Assembly (NCBI RefSeq): GCF_024464185.1
Contig: NZ_JANHAU010000003.1
Coordinates: 248,001-312,000, forward strand
Direction of reading: 5' to 3'
From: Haloarchaeobius salinus
GTDB taxonomy: Archaea > Halobacteriota > Halobacteria > Halobacteriales > Natrialbaceae
DNA length: 64,000 bases
Shown: positions 16,321 through 25,356 of the stretch, piece by piece
How positions within the stretch are numbered: the first letter of the stretch is position 1
Layout: every line of letters starts with the position of its first letter
Program-made: the position numbers and the translations under genes
The notes under the pieces: model-generated
What the model was told of the DNA's origin: nothing
What the model saw: the letters and a program-made list of their open reading frames with translations, nothing else
Database searches by the model: none

Positions 16321-17328
16321 TCAGCGCAGTTCCGGCGCGACCTCGCTGCCGAGACGCTCGATGCACTCCGACATCGTCTCCGTGCCGATGCCGGGGTGGT
16401 AGGTGCGGAAGATGACGTGGACGTCGTCGCCGAGCGCGTCGCGGTAGCGTTCGAGGTCCGAGACGACCTGCTCGGGCGTGCCGAAGATGGCCTGCTTCTT
16501 CAGTTCGGCCTTGCGCTCCTCGGGCAGTTCCTCCACTTCCTCGCCCGAGAAGAGCTCAGCGTACCGGCGCTGGATGTAGAAGTAGCCGGGCTTCATCGTC
16601 TCCCATGCGTCCTCGCGGGAGTCGCCGAGGAACCCGTGCCGGATGACGTAGAAGTCGAAGTCGCCGTCGATCTCCTCCTCCTCGCGGACGTTGCGGATGT
16701 CCTCGATGCGCTTCTTCAGGCCGCCGATGGAGAGCTTCGAGGGCGCACACCACGCGTCGGCTGTCCGGGCGGCCCGGCGCACCGCCGGTTTGGCCCCGCC
16801 GCCGAGCATGATGGGGACGTCGTTGTCGACGGGCTTCGGCGTCACCGACACGTCCGGGTCGATGTCGTGGAACTCGGCGTCGTAGTCGAGCGGCCCCTCG
16901 GACCACGCCGCGCGCAGGAGCTTCACCTGGTCGTCGAGCCGCTCGACGCGCTCGTCCTGCGGCACGCCGAAGGCCTCGAACTCGCCCGGGTTCGAGCCGA
17001 TGGCCAGCCCGAGCGTCGTCCGGTCGTGCGAGATGTGGTCGAGCGTCGCGGTGTCCTCCGCGAGGCGGACGCCGTCGTACAGCGGCGCGAGCGCGATGCA
17101 GGTGCCGAGCTCTATCTGCTCGGTCTCCGCCGCGATGGCCGAAAGCGACGGCATCGTCCCCGGCAGGTACTCGTCCTCGGTGAAGTGGTGTTCGGACACC
17201 CAGATGCTGTCGAGGCCCGCGTCGTCTGCGGTTGCCGCGAGTTCGAGCATCTCGTCGTAGATCTCCGTGGTCGAACGGTCGTCGTCAGGACGGCGCTGGC
17301 AGGTGAACAGTCCCGTACCGAGTTTCAT
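16321..17328 (-). CDS. LLM-class flavin-dependent oxidoreductase
   Basis: 335 residues from ATG at 17326-17328 (MKLGTGLFTCQRRPDDD). A luciferase-like TIM barrel: DSIWVSEHHFTEDEYLPG near residue 40, LGTCIALAPLYDGVRLAED, LGLAIGSNPGEFEAFGV and PIMLGGGAKPAVRRAART are the usual FMN or F420 pocket segments. F420 is common in haloarchaea, so an F420-dependent reaction is likely. Substrate unknown. It faces an M24 peptidase gene across 141 bp. Confidence 0.88.
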   Translation of the reverse strand: MKLGTGLFTCQRRPDDDRSTTEIYDEMLELAATADDAGLDSIWVSEHHFTEDEYLPGTMPSLSAIAAETEQIELGTCIALAPLYDGVRLAEDTATLDHISHDRTTLGLAIGSNPGEFEAFGVPQDERVERLDDQVKLLRAAWSEGPLDYDAEFHDIDPDVSVTPKPVDNDVPIMLGGGAKPAVRRAARTADAWCAPSKLSIGGLKKRIEDIRNVREEEEIDGDFDFYVIRHGFLGDSREDAWETMKPGYFYIQRRYAELFSGEEVEELPEERKAELKKQAIFGTPEQVVSDLERYRDALGDDVHVIFRTYHPGIGTETMSECIERLGSEVAPELR

Positions 17329-17469
17329 GCCTGTTGAATTCCCTCGGCGACGTGAAAATGGTTCGGCAATCGGCAGTGAGCCGGCCAGCACGTGGTGTGC
17401 GAACGCCCGACTCGGTCGGCTCGCCCGAACCCACCGGCCTACTTGTCCCCCGGAATCCAATCCCCGCAC

Positions 17470-18594
17470 ATGACCGACCCCGCCTTCGAGCGACGGACCC
17501 GGGCCTGCCAGCAGCGACTCCGCGACGGAGCCGGCGATCTCGCCGTGCTGTTCCCGAGCCGGAACCTTTGCTACGCGGCGGGCTTCGACGAGGAGCCACA
17601 GGAGCGCCACCTGTTCCTGTTCGTCCCCCGCGAGGGCGACCCCGTCTTCCTCGTGCCGGCCCTCTACGGCTCGCAGGTCCGGGCCGAGAGCTGGGTCGAG
17701 GACGTGTGGACGTGGAGCGACGGCGAGGACCCGGTGGCGGCCGTCGAAGAGGTCGTCGCCGACCTCGCCGTCCCGGCCGACGGCCACGTCCTCGTCGACG
17801 ACACGATGTGGGCGCTGTTCACGCAGGACCTCGAACGTGCGCTGCCCGACGCGACGTTCGGGCTGGCCAGCGCGGTGTTCGACGACCTTCGAATCCGGAA
17901 GGACGAGGCCGAACTCGACTGCCTCCGCCGGGCCGGCGAACTCGCGGACGAGGTGAGCATCGCGGTGCGGGACCTCGGCGAGGAGGTCGTCGGCTGGACC
18001 GAGTCCGAACTCGTCGCCGAGATCGAGTCGCGGCTCCTCGCGAGCGGCGACGCCCTCGCGTTCGACGTCATCGCCGGGTCGGGGCCGAACGGGGCGATGC
18101 CCCACCACACCCACGAGGACCGCGAGATAGAGCTGGGCGACCCCGTCGTGCTGGACTTCGGCGCGTACGTCGACGGCTACCCGGGCGACCAGACCCGGAC
18201 CGTCGTGTTCGCCGGCGAGCCACCTGAGGGGTTCGCAGAGGTCCACGGGACGGTCCAGGAGGCGCTGGAGGCGGGCGTCGCGGCGGTCGAACCGGGCGCG
18301 ACCGCCGAGTCCGTCGACCGCGCCGCCCGCGAGGTCATCGAGGACGCGGGCTACGGCGAGGGGTTCGTCCATCGGACCGGCCACGGCGTCGGCCTCGACG
18401 TGCACGAGCCACCGTACATCGTCGAGGGTAACGGGACGGAACTGGAGCCGGGGATGGTGTTCTCGGTCGAGCCGGGAATCTACCTCGAGGACGAGTTCGG
18501 CGTCCGCATCGAGGACCTCGTCGTCGTCACCGACGACGGCTGCGAGCGACTCAACGACTCGCCGCGGGGCTGGCGAGCCGACGCCACGGAGTGA
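17470..18594 (+). CDS. M24 family metallopeptidase (Xaa-Pro dipeptidase type)
   Basis: 374 residues from ATG at 17470 (MTDPAFERRTRACQQRLRDG). N-terminal creatinase-like domain to about 145, then the pita-bread catalytic domain. All five metal ligands are visible: two Asp in LDFGAYVDGYPGDQTRT, His in HRTGHGVGLDVHEPP, Glu in SVEPGIYLED and Glu in VRIEDLVVV. This marks a working Xaa-Pro aminopeptidase or dipeptidase that clips proline-containing peptides in the cytoplasm. Confidence 0.92.
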   Translation: MTDPAFERRTRACQQRLRDGAGDLAVLFPSRNLCYAAGFDEEPQERHLFLFVPREGDPVFLVPALYGSQVRAESWVEDVWTWSDGEDPVAAVEEVVADLAVPADGHVLVDDTMWALFTQDLERALPDATFGLASAVFDDLRIRKDEAELDCLRRAGELADEVSIAVRDLGEEVVGWTESELVAEIESRLLASGDALAFDVIAGSGPNGAMPHHTHEDREIELGDPVVLDFGAYVDGYPGDQTRTVVFAGEPPEGFAEVHGTVQEALEAGVAAVEPGATAESVDRAAREVIEDAGYGEGFVHRTGHGVGLDVHEPPYIVEGNGTELEPGMVFSVEPGIYLEDEFGVRIEDLVVVTDDGCERLNDSPRGWRADATE

Positions 18595-18649
18595 GTGGTC
18601 GTCGCCGACGGGGGAACAGTAATACCCCACGACAGCGTCATATGCCACC

Positions 18650-19156
18650 ATGGAGTTCCGCCACGCCACCACGGACGACGTCCCGGAGATACTGCGCGTC
18701 GCGGAGCGGTCCTGGGAGCAGGACTATCCCGACATCCTCACACGAGAGACGGCCCGCGAGGCGGTCCACGACTGGTACGACGCCGACCAGCTGGAGCTCG
18801 ACGCGGTGGCCGCCGACACGGCGCTCATCGTCGCCATCGACGAGGAGGCCGACGAGGACCGTGCGGGGCCGGCCGTCGGCTTCCTCCACGGGGTCGTCGA
18901 CGACGACACCGGGACGCTGCTTCGGGTGTACGTCGACCCCGACAACCGGGGCGACGGAATCGGGCGCTCGCTCGTCGAGTACGCCATCGACGACTTCGAC
19001 ACGCGCGGCGTCGAGCGCGTCGAGGCGATGGTGCTCGCGGCGAACGAGCCGGGCAACGAGTTCTACCGGTCGCTCGGCTTCGAGCTCGTCCAGCGCGCGA
19101 CGACGACCATCGGCGGCGAGCCGCACGACGAGAACATCTACCTGAAACTGCTGTAG
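18650..19156 (+). CDS. GNAT family N-acetyltransferase
   Basis: 168 residues starting MEFRHATTDDVPEILRVAER. The acetyl-CoA loop is DNRGDGIGRSLVEYAIDD at about 103-120 (R-x-x-G-x-G type), followed by EAMVLAANEPGNEFYRSLGFELV, the last two GNAT motifs. Acceptor unknown. AGTAATACC about 26 nt before the ATG is the TATA box. The stop is adjacent to the tail of the opposing M24-like gene with no gap. Confidence 0.9.
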   Translation: MEFRHATTDDVPEILRVAERSWEQDYPDILTRETAREAVHDWYDADQLELDAVAADTALIVAIDEEADEDRAGPAVGFLHGVVDDDTGTLLRVYVDPDNRGDGIGRSLVEYAIDDFDTRGVERVEAMVLAANEPGNEFYRSLGFELVQRATTTIGGEPHDENIYLKLL

Positions 19157-20425
19157 TCAGTAGTCGATGCGGGTTATCTCCTCGACGGGCCACTGGCTCA
19201 GGATCTCGACGCCGTCCTCGCGGACGACGACCATCTCCTCGACGCGGACGCCCTGGCGGTCCGCCGGCTCCATCGTCTCGACGGCCATCGTCATCCCCTC
19301 CTCGATCTCGATGGGGTGCTCCGGCGAGAGGCCGCGCCAGATGAGCGGCACCTCGTAGAGCTGGAGGCCCAGCCCGTGGGCCCAGTGGTTCGTCGTCATC
19401 TGCCAGTGGTCGGTCGCGCCGTACCAGTCGGCGTGCTCGCCCTCCATGTCGGGGAAGCCCTTGCAGATCTCGTCGGTCGTCGCGCCGGGCTCGATGCGGT
19501 CGAGCACGTCGTAGAGGTTGTCCACCGCGGTCTCGTAGGCGTCCTGCTGGGCCTGCGTCGGCTCGCCCAGGGAGAACGTCCGGTAGTAGCACGACCGGTA
19601 GCCGAGGTAGCCGATGTTGTAGAAGTCGGCGTAGACGATGTCGCCCGGGCGCATCATCCGGTCGGTCGTGTTCGCCTGGTGCTTCGGCCAGGTGTTCGGG
19701 CCGGACGTGACGTAGCCGCCCTGGGCCATCGCGCCGTGACGCCAGATCTCGCGCACCGCGTCTCCCCAGACCTCGGACTCGCGCTTGCCCGGCGCGGCGT
19801 TCTCGACGATCTGCTGGAAGCCCGCCTCGCAGATGGCCGCGACCATCCGCAGGCACTCGATCTCGTCGTCGGTCTTGATCTTCCGGGCGTCGTGCATCAG
19901 GTCGACGCAGTCCTTCGTGCGCACCTCGACGCCGTTGTTCTCGAACGCGTCGACGAGGCCCATGTTGCCGACGTCCAGCCCCATCGGCTCCTTGTGGACG
20001 CCGTACTCCTCCATCGCCTCGTAGACGAGGTCGGCCATCTTCTGCTTGAGCCAGCTGCGGGCGGAGTCACGACCCGAGGCCCGCGGGACGTTGCCCAGGC
20101 CGGGGCAGGCGTACCGGATGTCGTCGAGCCACGGGCAGTTGAACCGCTGGTTGCTCGCGTGGTCGGCGGTGTCCCAGTGGACGATGTCGCCGTCCTCGGT
20201 GAGCAGGGTGTAGTGGTCCGCGCCGGAGCCGCCGGTCATCGCCAGCCCGGTGACGTAGCGGATGTTCGGGTCCGAGACGAGCAGCATCGAGCCCATCTCG
20301 GAGTCCTCCAGCCGTGCGAGCGCCTTCGCGTAGCGCTCCTCGCGGAGCCGCTTCACGTCGATTCGTTCCTCCCAGTCGACCGCCTGTGTCCCACGCGTTC
20401 CCTCCATGAACGAGCGTTCGTACAT
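19157..20425 (-). CDS. M24-fold protein with altered metal site (ectoine hydrolase / DddP-like group)
   Basis: 422 residues from ATG at 20423-20425 (MYERSFMEGTRGTQAVDWEE). Creatinase-type N-domain (SDPNIRYVTG at about 51-60), then the pita-bread fold. Of the usual five ligands, D267, H350, E383 and E396 are visible, but the second Asp is replaced by C279 (GYRSCYYRT) and the DddP-type third acid is Y269. Ectoine hydrolase DoeA also departs from the canonical site in this segment, and DddP (a DMSP lyase) is built similarly. It is therefore an M24 fold whose chemistry differs from peptidases. Substrate unknown. It is not a peptidase by default. Confidence 0.8.
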   Translation of the reverse strand: MYERSFMEGTRGTQAVDWEERIDVKRLREERYAKALARLEDSEMGSMLLVSDPNIRYVTGLAMTGGSGADHYTLLTEDGDIVHWDTADHASNQRFNCPWLDDIRYACPGLGNVPRASGRDSARSWLKQKMADLVYEAMEEYGVHKEPMGLDVGNMGLVDAFENNGVEVRTKDCVDLMHDARKIKTDDEIECLRMVAAICEAGFQQIVENAAPGKRESEVWGDAVREIWRHGAMAQGGYVTSGPNTWPKHQANTTDRMMRPGDIVYADFYNIGYLGYRSCYYRTFSLGEPTQAQQDAYETAVDNLYDVLDRIEPGATTDEICKGFPDMEGEHADWYGATDHWQMTTNHWAHGLGLQLYEVPLIWRGLSPEHPIEIEEGMTMAVETMEPADRQGVRVEEMVVVREDGVEILSQWPVEEITRIDY

Positions 20426-20551
20426 GGCGCATGCTACCGCCAGTAGGCATATCAAACTACGGGCGTGCCCCGGCCCCTGCTGGCATTTCTCACGGTCGCG
20501 GACGGGTGCCCGACTGGAAGCTTTTTTCCGGTCTGGCGACGTGTACCAGGT

Positions 20552-21064
20552 ATGATACCAGCCGTGAACCACGTCGTCCTCCAGCCTGGGTTCGACCCCG
20601 ACCCGGGTGGTCTCGACGTGGCCGTCAACCTCGGTAGTTCGGCGGGTTCGGCGTTCCTGACGACGCTCGTCGTCGGGGCCATAATGATCGCGCTCGCCCC
20701 GGACTACACGCGTCGGAAGATGGAGACGGTCCGTGAGGACGTCGTCGGGTCGTTCGTCTACGGGCTCGTGCTCCTCCTCGCGCTCGTCGTCGTCACCGTC
20801 CTGCTCGCCGTCACCATCATCGGCATCGTACTCGCCATCCCGCTCGCCCTCCTCGCGAGCCTCGTCTGGGCGGTCGGCGCGACCATCGGCTACCTCGCCA
20901 TCGCGGAGCGACTCGTCAAGCCAGCCCCCGACGAGTGGCTCGTCCCACTGCTCGTCGCGGCGGGGCTCAACGGCCTGCTCGTGCTGACCGGTATCGGCGG
21001 CATCGTCTCGTTCTGCATCGGCGCGGCCGGTTTCGGTGCGGTGCTTCGGGACTGGCTGGACTGA
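20552..21064 (+). CDS. membrane protein with three to four helices
   Basis: 170 residues from ATG at 20552 (MIPAVNHVVLQPGFDPDPGG). After a polar start come helices at about 31-46, 63-86, 90-112 and 127-160, with a cytoplasmic charged loop DYTRRKMETVREDVVG. The hydrophobic core VVTVLLAVTIIGIVLAIPLALL resembles the PspC/bactofilin-associated haloarchaeal proteins, but I cannot name the family. The upstream frame to 20465 is not coding-like. A T-rich element near 20521 is the likely TATA box. Confidence 0.75.
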   Translation: MIPAVNHVVLQPGFDPDPGGLDVAVNLGSSAGSAFLTTLVVGAIMIALAPDYTRRKMETVREDVVGSFVYGLVLLLALVVVTVLLAVTIIGIVLAIPLALLASLVWAVGATIGYLAIAERLVKPAPDEWLVPLLVAAGLNGLLVLTGIGGIVSFCIGAAGFGAVLRDWLD

Positions 21065-21123
21065 CCGGAACGCCTGCCGACACCCGAATTGGTTTGTCGC
21101 CGTCGTACGTGTGTCCCGACCAC

Positions 21124-21603
21124 ATGACCCACGACGTGCCCATCCGGGTCGACCACGTCGGCATCGCCGTCGAATCGGTGGCCGACGCCGAACCCGTCCT
21201 GCTCGCGCTCGGCTGCGAGAAGATGAACGACGAGACCGTCGAGGACCGCTTCCGCTGGGTGTACTACCGCCTCGGCGACGCCTCGCGGGTCGAGCTCATC
21301 GAGCCCATCGAGGACGACAGTTTCCTCACGACGTTCCTCGCCGAGAACGGGCCGGGGCTGCACCACGTCACGCTCGAGGTGGCGGATCTCGACGCCGTCG
21401 CGGACTCGCTTGAGGCCGAGGGGCTCCGCGTCGTCGACCGCGCCGAGTTCGACACCTGGACGGAGGCGTTCGTCTCGCCGGCCAACCCGACCGGCACCCT
21501 GTTCCAGCTGATGGAGTACCACGAGGACTACCCCGAGGGCCGCGACCCGCCCGAGGAGCTGTTCGTCAACGGCGGCCGCGTCGAGGAGGTGACCAGCGCA
21601 TGA
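21124..21603 (+). CDS. mce: methylmalonyl-CoA epimerase
   Basis: 159 residues from ATG at 21124 (MTHDVPIRVDHVGIAVESV). Two VOC halves with the expected metal ligands: His in DHVGIAV, Glu/Gln region in RVELIEPIE, His in LHHVTLEVADL and Glu in LFQLMEYHE. The enzyme interconverts the 2R and 2S forms of methylmalonyl-CoA in propionate and odd-chain or branched-chain acyl-CoA breakdown. It overlaps the next thioesterase gene by 4 bp, so the two share a transcript. The mutase is not in this window. Confidence 0.88.
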   Translation: MTHDVPIRVDHVGIAVESVADAEPVLLALGCEKMNDETVEDRFRWVYYRLGDASRVELIEPIEDDSFLTTFLAENGPGLHHVTLEVADLDAVADSLEAEGLRVVDRAEFDTWTEAFVSPANPTGTLFQLMEYHEDYPEGRDPPEELFVNGGRVEEVTSA

Positions 21604-22016
21604 GCGACGACGCCGCCGAGGACGATATCCCGTCGGAGGTGCGCGAGCGCATCGAGTCCGACCCGTACTGCGAGAAGCTCGGCATCGAACTCGTCGACCT
21701 CGGCCCCGGCACCGCGACACTGGAGCTGACCATCGCCGAGGACATGCTGAACTTCCACGGGACGCCCCACGGCGGCGCGGTGTACTCGCTCGCCGACGCC
21801 GCCTTCGCCGCCGCGTCGAACTCCCACGGCACGACGGCGGTGGCGCTCGAGACCAACATGAGCTACCTCGACGCCGTCGAGGTCGGCGACACGCTCCGCG
21901 CCGAGGCCCGGGAATCGCACATGGCCGGCCGGACCGCGGAGTACCAGATCCCCGTCACCGCCGACGGCGAGCGGGTCGCGACCTTCCGGGGTCGCGTGTA
22001 CCGCTTCGTGGACTGA
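21600..22016 (+). CDS. paaI: PaaI-family hotdog thioesterase
   Basis: 138 residues. Hotdog helix motif NFHGTPHGGAVYSLADAAFAAASN at about 47-70, with the Asp of SLADAAF and Asn/His residues at the PaaI active site, and the acidic opening EVRERIESDPYCEKLGIEL. PaaI enzymes hydrolyse phenylacetyl-CoA and related ring-hydroxylated thioesters, freeing trapped CoA. The phenylacetate-CoA ligase gene lies 450 bp away on the other strand, which supports an aromatic acid role. Coupled to mce by a 4-bp overlap. Confidence 0.85.
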   Translation: MSDDAAEDDIPSEVRERIESDPYCEKLGIELVDLGPGTATLELTIAEDMLNFHGTPHGGAVYSLADAAFAAASNSHGTTAVALETNMSYLDAVEVGDTLRAEARESHMAGRTAEYQIPVTADGERVATFRGRVYRFVD

Positions 22017-22023
22017 ACCGACC

Positions 22024-22413
22024 TCACCCAGTCACGACGGCTTCCGCCTCCACCTCGACCAGCATCGCGTCGTCGACGAAGCCCGCCACCTCGACCATCG
22101 TCGCCGCTGGCCGCACGTCGGCGAAGAACTCGCCGTGGGCGCTGCCGACCTGCTCCCAGTCGTCGGCGTCCGCGACGAACATCCGTGTCCGGACCACGTC
22201 CGAGAGCTCGGCGTCCGCCTCTTTCAGCGCCGACTCGACGTTCCGGAACGCCCGCATCGCCTGGGCGTGCGGGTCGCCCTCGCCGACGATGTCGCCCTCG
22301 GCATCAGTCGCGGTGGTTCCGGAGACGACGACCCGGTCGCCGACCCTGACCGCCCGCGAGTAGCCGACCGTCGATTCCCACTCCGTGCCGGAGGAGACGT
22401 GTGTCCGTCGCAT
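22024..22413 (-). CDS. ridA: RidA family enamine/imine deaminase
   Basis: 129 residues. The YjgF/RidA trimer motif is present: AFRNVESALKEADAEL, the conserved Arg in VVRTRMFVADADDWEQVG, and Glu in ATMVEVAGFVDDAMLVEVEAEAV. RidA removes reactive 2-aminoacrylate and similar imines produced by PLP enzymes. The divergent subfamily here (RTHVSSGTEWESTVGYSRAVRVGD start) is typical of haloarchaea. Follows paaK in the same direction with a 54-bp gap. Confidence 0.87.
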   Translation of the reverse strand: MRRTHVSSGTEWESTVGYSRAVRVGDRVVVSGTTATDAEGDIVGEGDPHAQAMRAFRNVESALKEADAELSDVVRTRMFVADADDWEQVGSAHGEFFADVRPAATMVEVAGFVDDAMLVEVEAEAVVTG

Positions 22414-22467
22414 GGCTCACCGGACGTGAGACGACCGCAAGAAAGTATCCTCGAACGGGGCGCGGTT

Positions 22468-23763
22468 CTACTCCTCCTCCCTGTGGTCGAAGACGCGCTT
22501 GACCTTCCCGACCTCGGTGCGCTCGATGACGCCCGGGCCGACGACCTCGATCTCGTCGGGCTTCACGTCGAGGACGTCCTTGAGCTTGCTCTCGATGTCA
22601 CGTTCGAGCTCCTCGTGGGTGCCGTCGTAGGACTCGTCGTGCTCGACGGTCAGCTCCATCGTGTCGAGAGAGCCCTCGCGGTAGAGGTCGATGCGGTAGT
22701 ACGGCGCGACGTCGGCCATGTCGACCATGACCTCCTCGATCTGGCTCGGGTAGACGTTGACGCCGCGGACGATGAGCAGGTCGTCCGCCCGCCCGGTGAT
22801 GTTGTCCATCCGGACGATGGTGCGGCCACACTCGCACTCCTCGTAGTTCAGGCGGGTCATGTCGCCGGTGCGGTAGCGGATCATCGGGAACGCCTGCTTC
22901 GTGAGCGACGTGACGACCAGCTCGCCCTCCTCGCCCTCGTCGAGCACCTCGCCGGTCTGCGGGTCGACGATCTCCGGGTAGAAGTGGTCCTCCCAGAGGT
23001 GCAGGCCGTCCTGTGCCTCCTCGCACTCGATGGAGACACCCGGACCGATGATCTCGGAGAGGCCGTAGACGTCCACGGCGGTCACGTCGAGCGCCTCCTC
23101 GATCTCCTCGCGCATCGGGTCCGTGAACGGCTCCGCACCGATGACGACGCGCTCGAGCGGGAGGTCCTTGATGTCGATGTCATGCTCCTCGGCGTACTCC
23201 GCGAGGTAGAGGCAGTACGACGGGGTACACGAGAGCACGTCGGACTCCATGTCCTGGAGCATGTCGAGCTGGCGGGCCGTGTTGCCGCCGCCCGTCGGGA
23301 TGACGCAGGCTCCGAGCTCCTCGACGCCGTCGTGGAAGCCGAGACCGCCCGTGAACAGCCCGTAGCCGTAGGAGTTCTGGACCATGTCGCCCTCGCGGAC
23401 GCCCGCCGCGTACAGCGAGCGGGCCATGACCTCGTGCCAGACCCCGAGGTCGTCCTCGGTGTAGGCGACGATCTTCGGCTTGCCCGTCGTGCCGGAGGAG
23501 GCGTGGACGCGCCGGAGCTCGCTGTGGTCCACCGCGAACAGGTCGTCCGGGTAGTTGTCGCGGATGTCCTCCTTCGTGGTGAACGGGAGCTTCGAGATGT
23601 CGTCGACGCTCTCGATGTCCTCGGGGGCGATGCCCGCCTCCTCGAAGGTCTCCCGGTACCACGGCACGTTATCGTAGACGTGCTGGACGGTCTGCTGGAG
23701 CCGTTCGTTCTGCAGTTCGGTGAGTTCGTCGCGTGACGCGGTTTCGATGTCGTTGTATGTCAT
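22468..23763 (-). CDS. paaK: phenylacetate-CoA ligase
   Basis: 431 residues from ATG at 23761-23763 (MTYNDIETASRDELTELQNE). ATP/AMP loop ASSGTTGKPK at 88-97, then YGLSEIIGPG and FPMIRYRTGDMTRL, then the C-terminal hinge domain with TGRADDLLIVRGVNVYPSQIEEV. It activates phenylacetate (or another aryl acid) with ATP and CoA in the cytoplasm. It lies 79 bp downstream of livF in the same direction, so the upstream ABC importer probably supplies its acid. The longer frame into livF is an artefact. Confidence 0.92.
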   Translation of the reverse strand: MTYNDIETASRDELTELQNERLQQTVQHVYDNVPWYRETFEEAGIAPEDIESVDDISKLPFTTKEDIRDNYPDDLFAVDHSELRRVHASSGTTGKPKIVAYTEDDLGVWHEVMARSLYAAGVREGDMVQNSYGYGLFTGGLGFHDGVEELGACVIPTGGGNTARQLDMLQDMESDVLSCTPSYCLYLAEYAEEHDIDIKDLPLERVVIGAEPFTDPMREEIEEALDVTAVDVYGLSEIIGPGVSIECEEAQDGLHLWEDHFYPEIVDPQTGEVLDEGEEGELVVTSLTKQAFPMIRYRTGDMTRLNYEECECGRTIVRMDNITGRADDLLIVRGVNVYPSQIEEVMVDMADVAPYYRIDLYREGSLDTMELTVEHDESYDGTHEELERDIESKLKDVLDVKPDEIEVVGPGVIERTEVGKVKRVFDHREEE

Positions 23764-23842
23764 GTGTGGTGACGTCGTTGTCGTGACTGCGGACGTTCGA
23801 TCGGTCGTTTCGCGCGCTGTACCGTAAGATTTGGTGTGAGGG

Positions 23843-24562
23843 TCACATGCTGACGCCGAGGTGTCTGTCGCGGACCTCCTCGTTCGCGTCCAGCTCCTCG
23901 GGCGTCCCCTCGTAGACGATCTCGCCCTTGTCGAGGATGTAGACGCGGTCGGCCAGTGCCGAGGCCACCGCGACGTTCTGCTCGACGAGCAGGACCGTGA
24001 TACCCTCCTCGTTGAGCTCCGTGACGAGATCTGCGACGCGCTCGACGATGATGGGGGCGAGCCCCTCCGTCGGCTCGTCGAGCAGCAGCAGGTCCGCTCC
24101 GGCGACCAGCGCCCGTGCGATGGCGAGCATCTGCTGTTCGCCGCCGGAGAGGTCGGTGCCCCGGCTGTCCTTGCGCTCACGGAGGTTCTCGAAGGCGTCG
24201 AGCTCCCAGATGTCCTCGACGCTCCGGCGGTGGGCGGTGTCCGCCCCGCCGAAGCGGCCCATCTTCAGGTTCTCCGTGACGGTGAGGCCGGGGAACACCC
24301 GGCGCTCCTCGGGGACGAACCCGATGCCGTCCCGCGCGACCGCCTCCGACGGCGAGCCGGTGATGTCCTCGCCGTGGAACCGGATCTCGCCGGCGGTCGG
24401 TTCGACCACGCCGACGATGCTCCGCAGCGTCGTCGTCTTGCCGACGCCGTTGCGGCCGACGAGCGTGACGACCTCGCCCTCCTCGACGTCCATCGTGACG
24501 CCGGAGAGCACCTCCGTCTCGCCGTAGCCCGCGTGGACGTCCTCCAGTTCGAGCAGGCTCAC
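23843..24562 (-). CDS. livF: branched-chain/aromatic-acid ABC transporter ATP-binding protein
   Basis: 239 residues. Walker A GRNGVGKTT at about 36-44, signature DLSGGEQQM, Walker B LLLLDEPTEGLAP (the GLAP variant is typical of LivF), and the C-terminal DKGEIVYEGTPEEL. It overlaps livG by 4 bp. LivF and LivG together power the fused permease. The LivF class is identified by its short length and the absence of the LivG-specific insert. Confidence 0.93.
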   Translation of the reverse strand: MSLLELEDVHAGYGETEVLSGVTMDVEEGEVVTLVGRNGVGKTTTLRSIVGVVEPTAGEIRFHGEDITGSPSEAVARDGIGFVPEERRVFPGLTVTENLKMGRFGGADTAHRRSVEDIWELDAFENLRERKDSRGTDLSGGEQQMLAIARALVAGADLLLLDEPTEGLAPIIVERVADLVTELNEEGITVLLVEQNVAVASALADRVYILDKGEIVYEGTPEELDANEEVRDRHLGVSM

Positions 24563-25356
24563 AGCACACCACCACCGAGGTAGGCCTGCTGGACCTGCTC
24601 GTTGTCGGCGACGGCCGCCGGCGGCCCGGTCGCCAGCTCTTCCCCGCGGTTCAGCACCGTGATGCGGTCGGACGCGTTCATGACGAGTTCGATGTCGTGT
24701 TCGATGAGCAGCACCGTCCGGTCGCCGAGCACCTCGCCGATGAGCTCCATCGTCTCGCGTGTCTCATCGGCGCTCATGCCGGCGGTCGGCTCGTCGAGCA
24801 TGACGAGCTGTGGGTCGGTCGCGAGTACGAGGCCGATCTCGAGCCGGCGACGGTCGCCGTAGGCCAGCGTGCTGGCCTGCTCGTGGCCGCGTTCGCCGAG
24901 CCCGATGCGGGAGAGCACGTCGTCGGTCCGTCCGTTCAGGTCGTCGAACGAGTCCTTGTGCCGGAACGCGTTGTCGACCGGCGAGCGCTCCCGGAGCACC
25001 GCCTGCGCGGCGAGTCTGACGTTCTCGCGTACGGTCAGTCCGCCGAAGACGTTCGTGATCTGGAACGAGCGCCCGATGCCGCGGTGGACCCGTTCGTGTG
25101 GGCGCAGGTGCGAGACGTCCTCGCCGTCGAAGATGACGGAGCCCTCGCTCGGGAGCAGTGCCCCCGAGATGAGGTTGAACAGGGTCGTCTTGCCCGCCCC
25201 GTTCGGGCCGATGATGCTCCGGAATTCGCCGCGCTCGACCTCGATGTCGAGGTCGTCGACGGCGGTGAGTTCGCCGAAGCGACGGGTCAGGCCGTTCGTC
25301 TCGAGCACCACCTCGCCGGTGCCGAACGTCGTCGTGGCGTCGTCTGCGGTCGCCAT
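24559..25356 (-). CDS. livG: branched-chain/aromatic-acid ABC transporter ATP-binding protein
   Basis: 265 residues. Walker A GPNGAGKTT at about 52-60, signature TLAYGDRRRLEIG (LivG-type LAYGxQR in place of LSGGQ), Walker B LVMLDEPTAGMSADE, switch His in LIEHDIELVM. The segment DVSHLRPHERVHRGIGRSFQ is also LivG-like. The ATG overlaps the stop of the fused permease by one base (TGATG), so translation is probably coupled. Confidence 0.94.
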   Translation of the reverse strand: MATADDATTTFGTGEVVLETNGLTRRFGELTAVDDLDIEVERGEFRSIIGPNGAGKTTLFNLISGALLPSEGSVIFDGEDVSHLRPHERVHRGIGRSFQITNVFGGLTVRENVRLAAQAVLRERSPVDNAFRHKDSFDDLNGRTDDVLSRIGLGERGHEQASTLAYGDRRRLEIGLVLATDPQLVMLDEPTAGMSADETRETMELIGEVLGDRTVLLIEHDIELVMNASDRITVLNRGEELATGPPAAVADNEQVQQAYLGGGVL

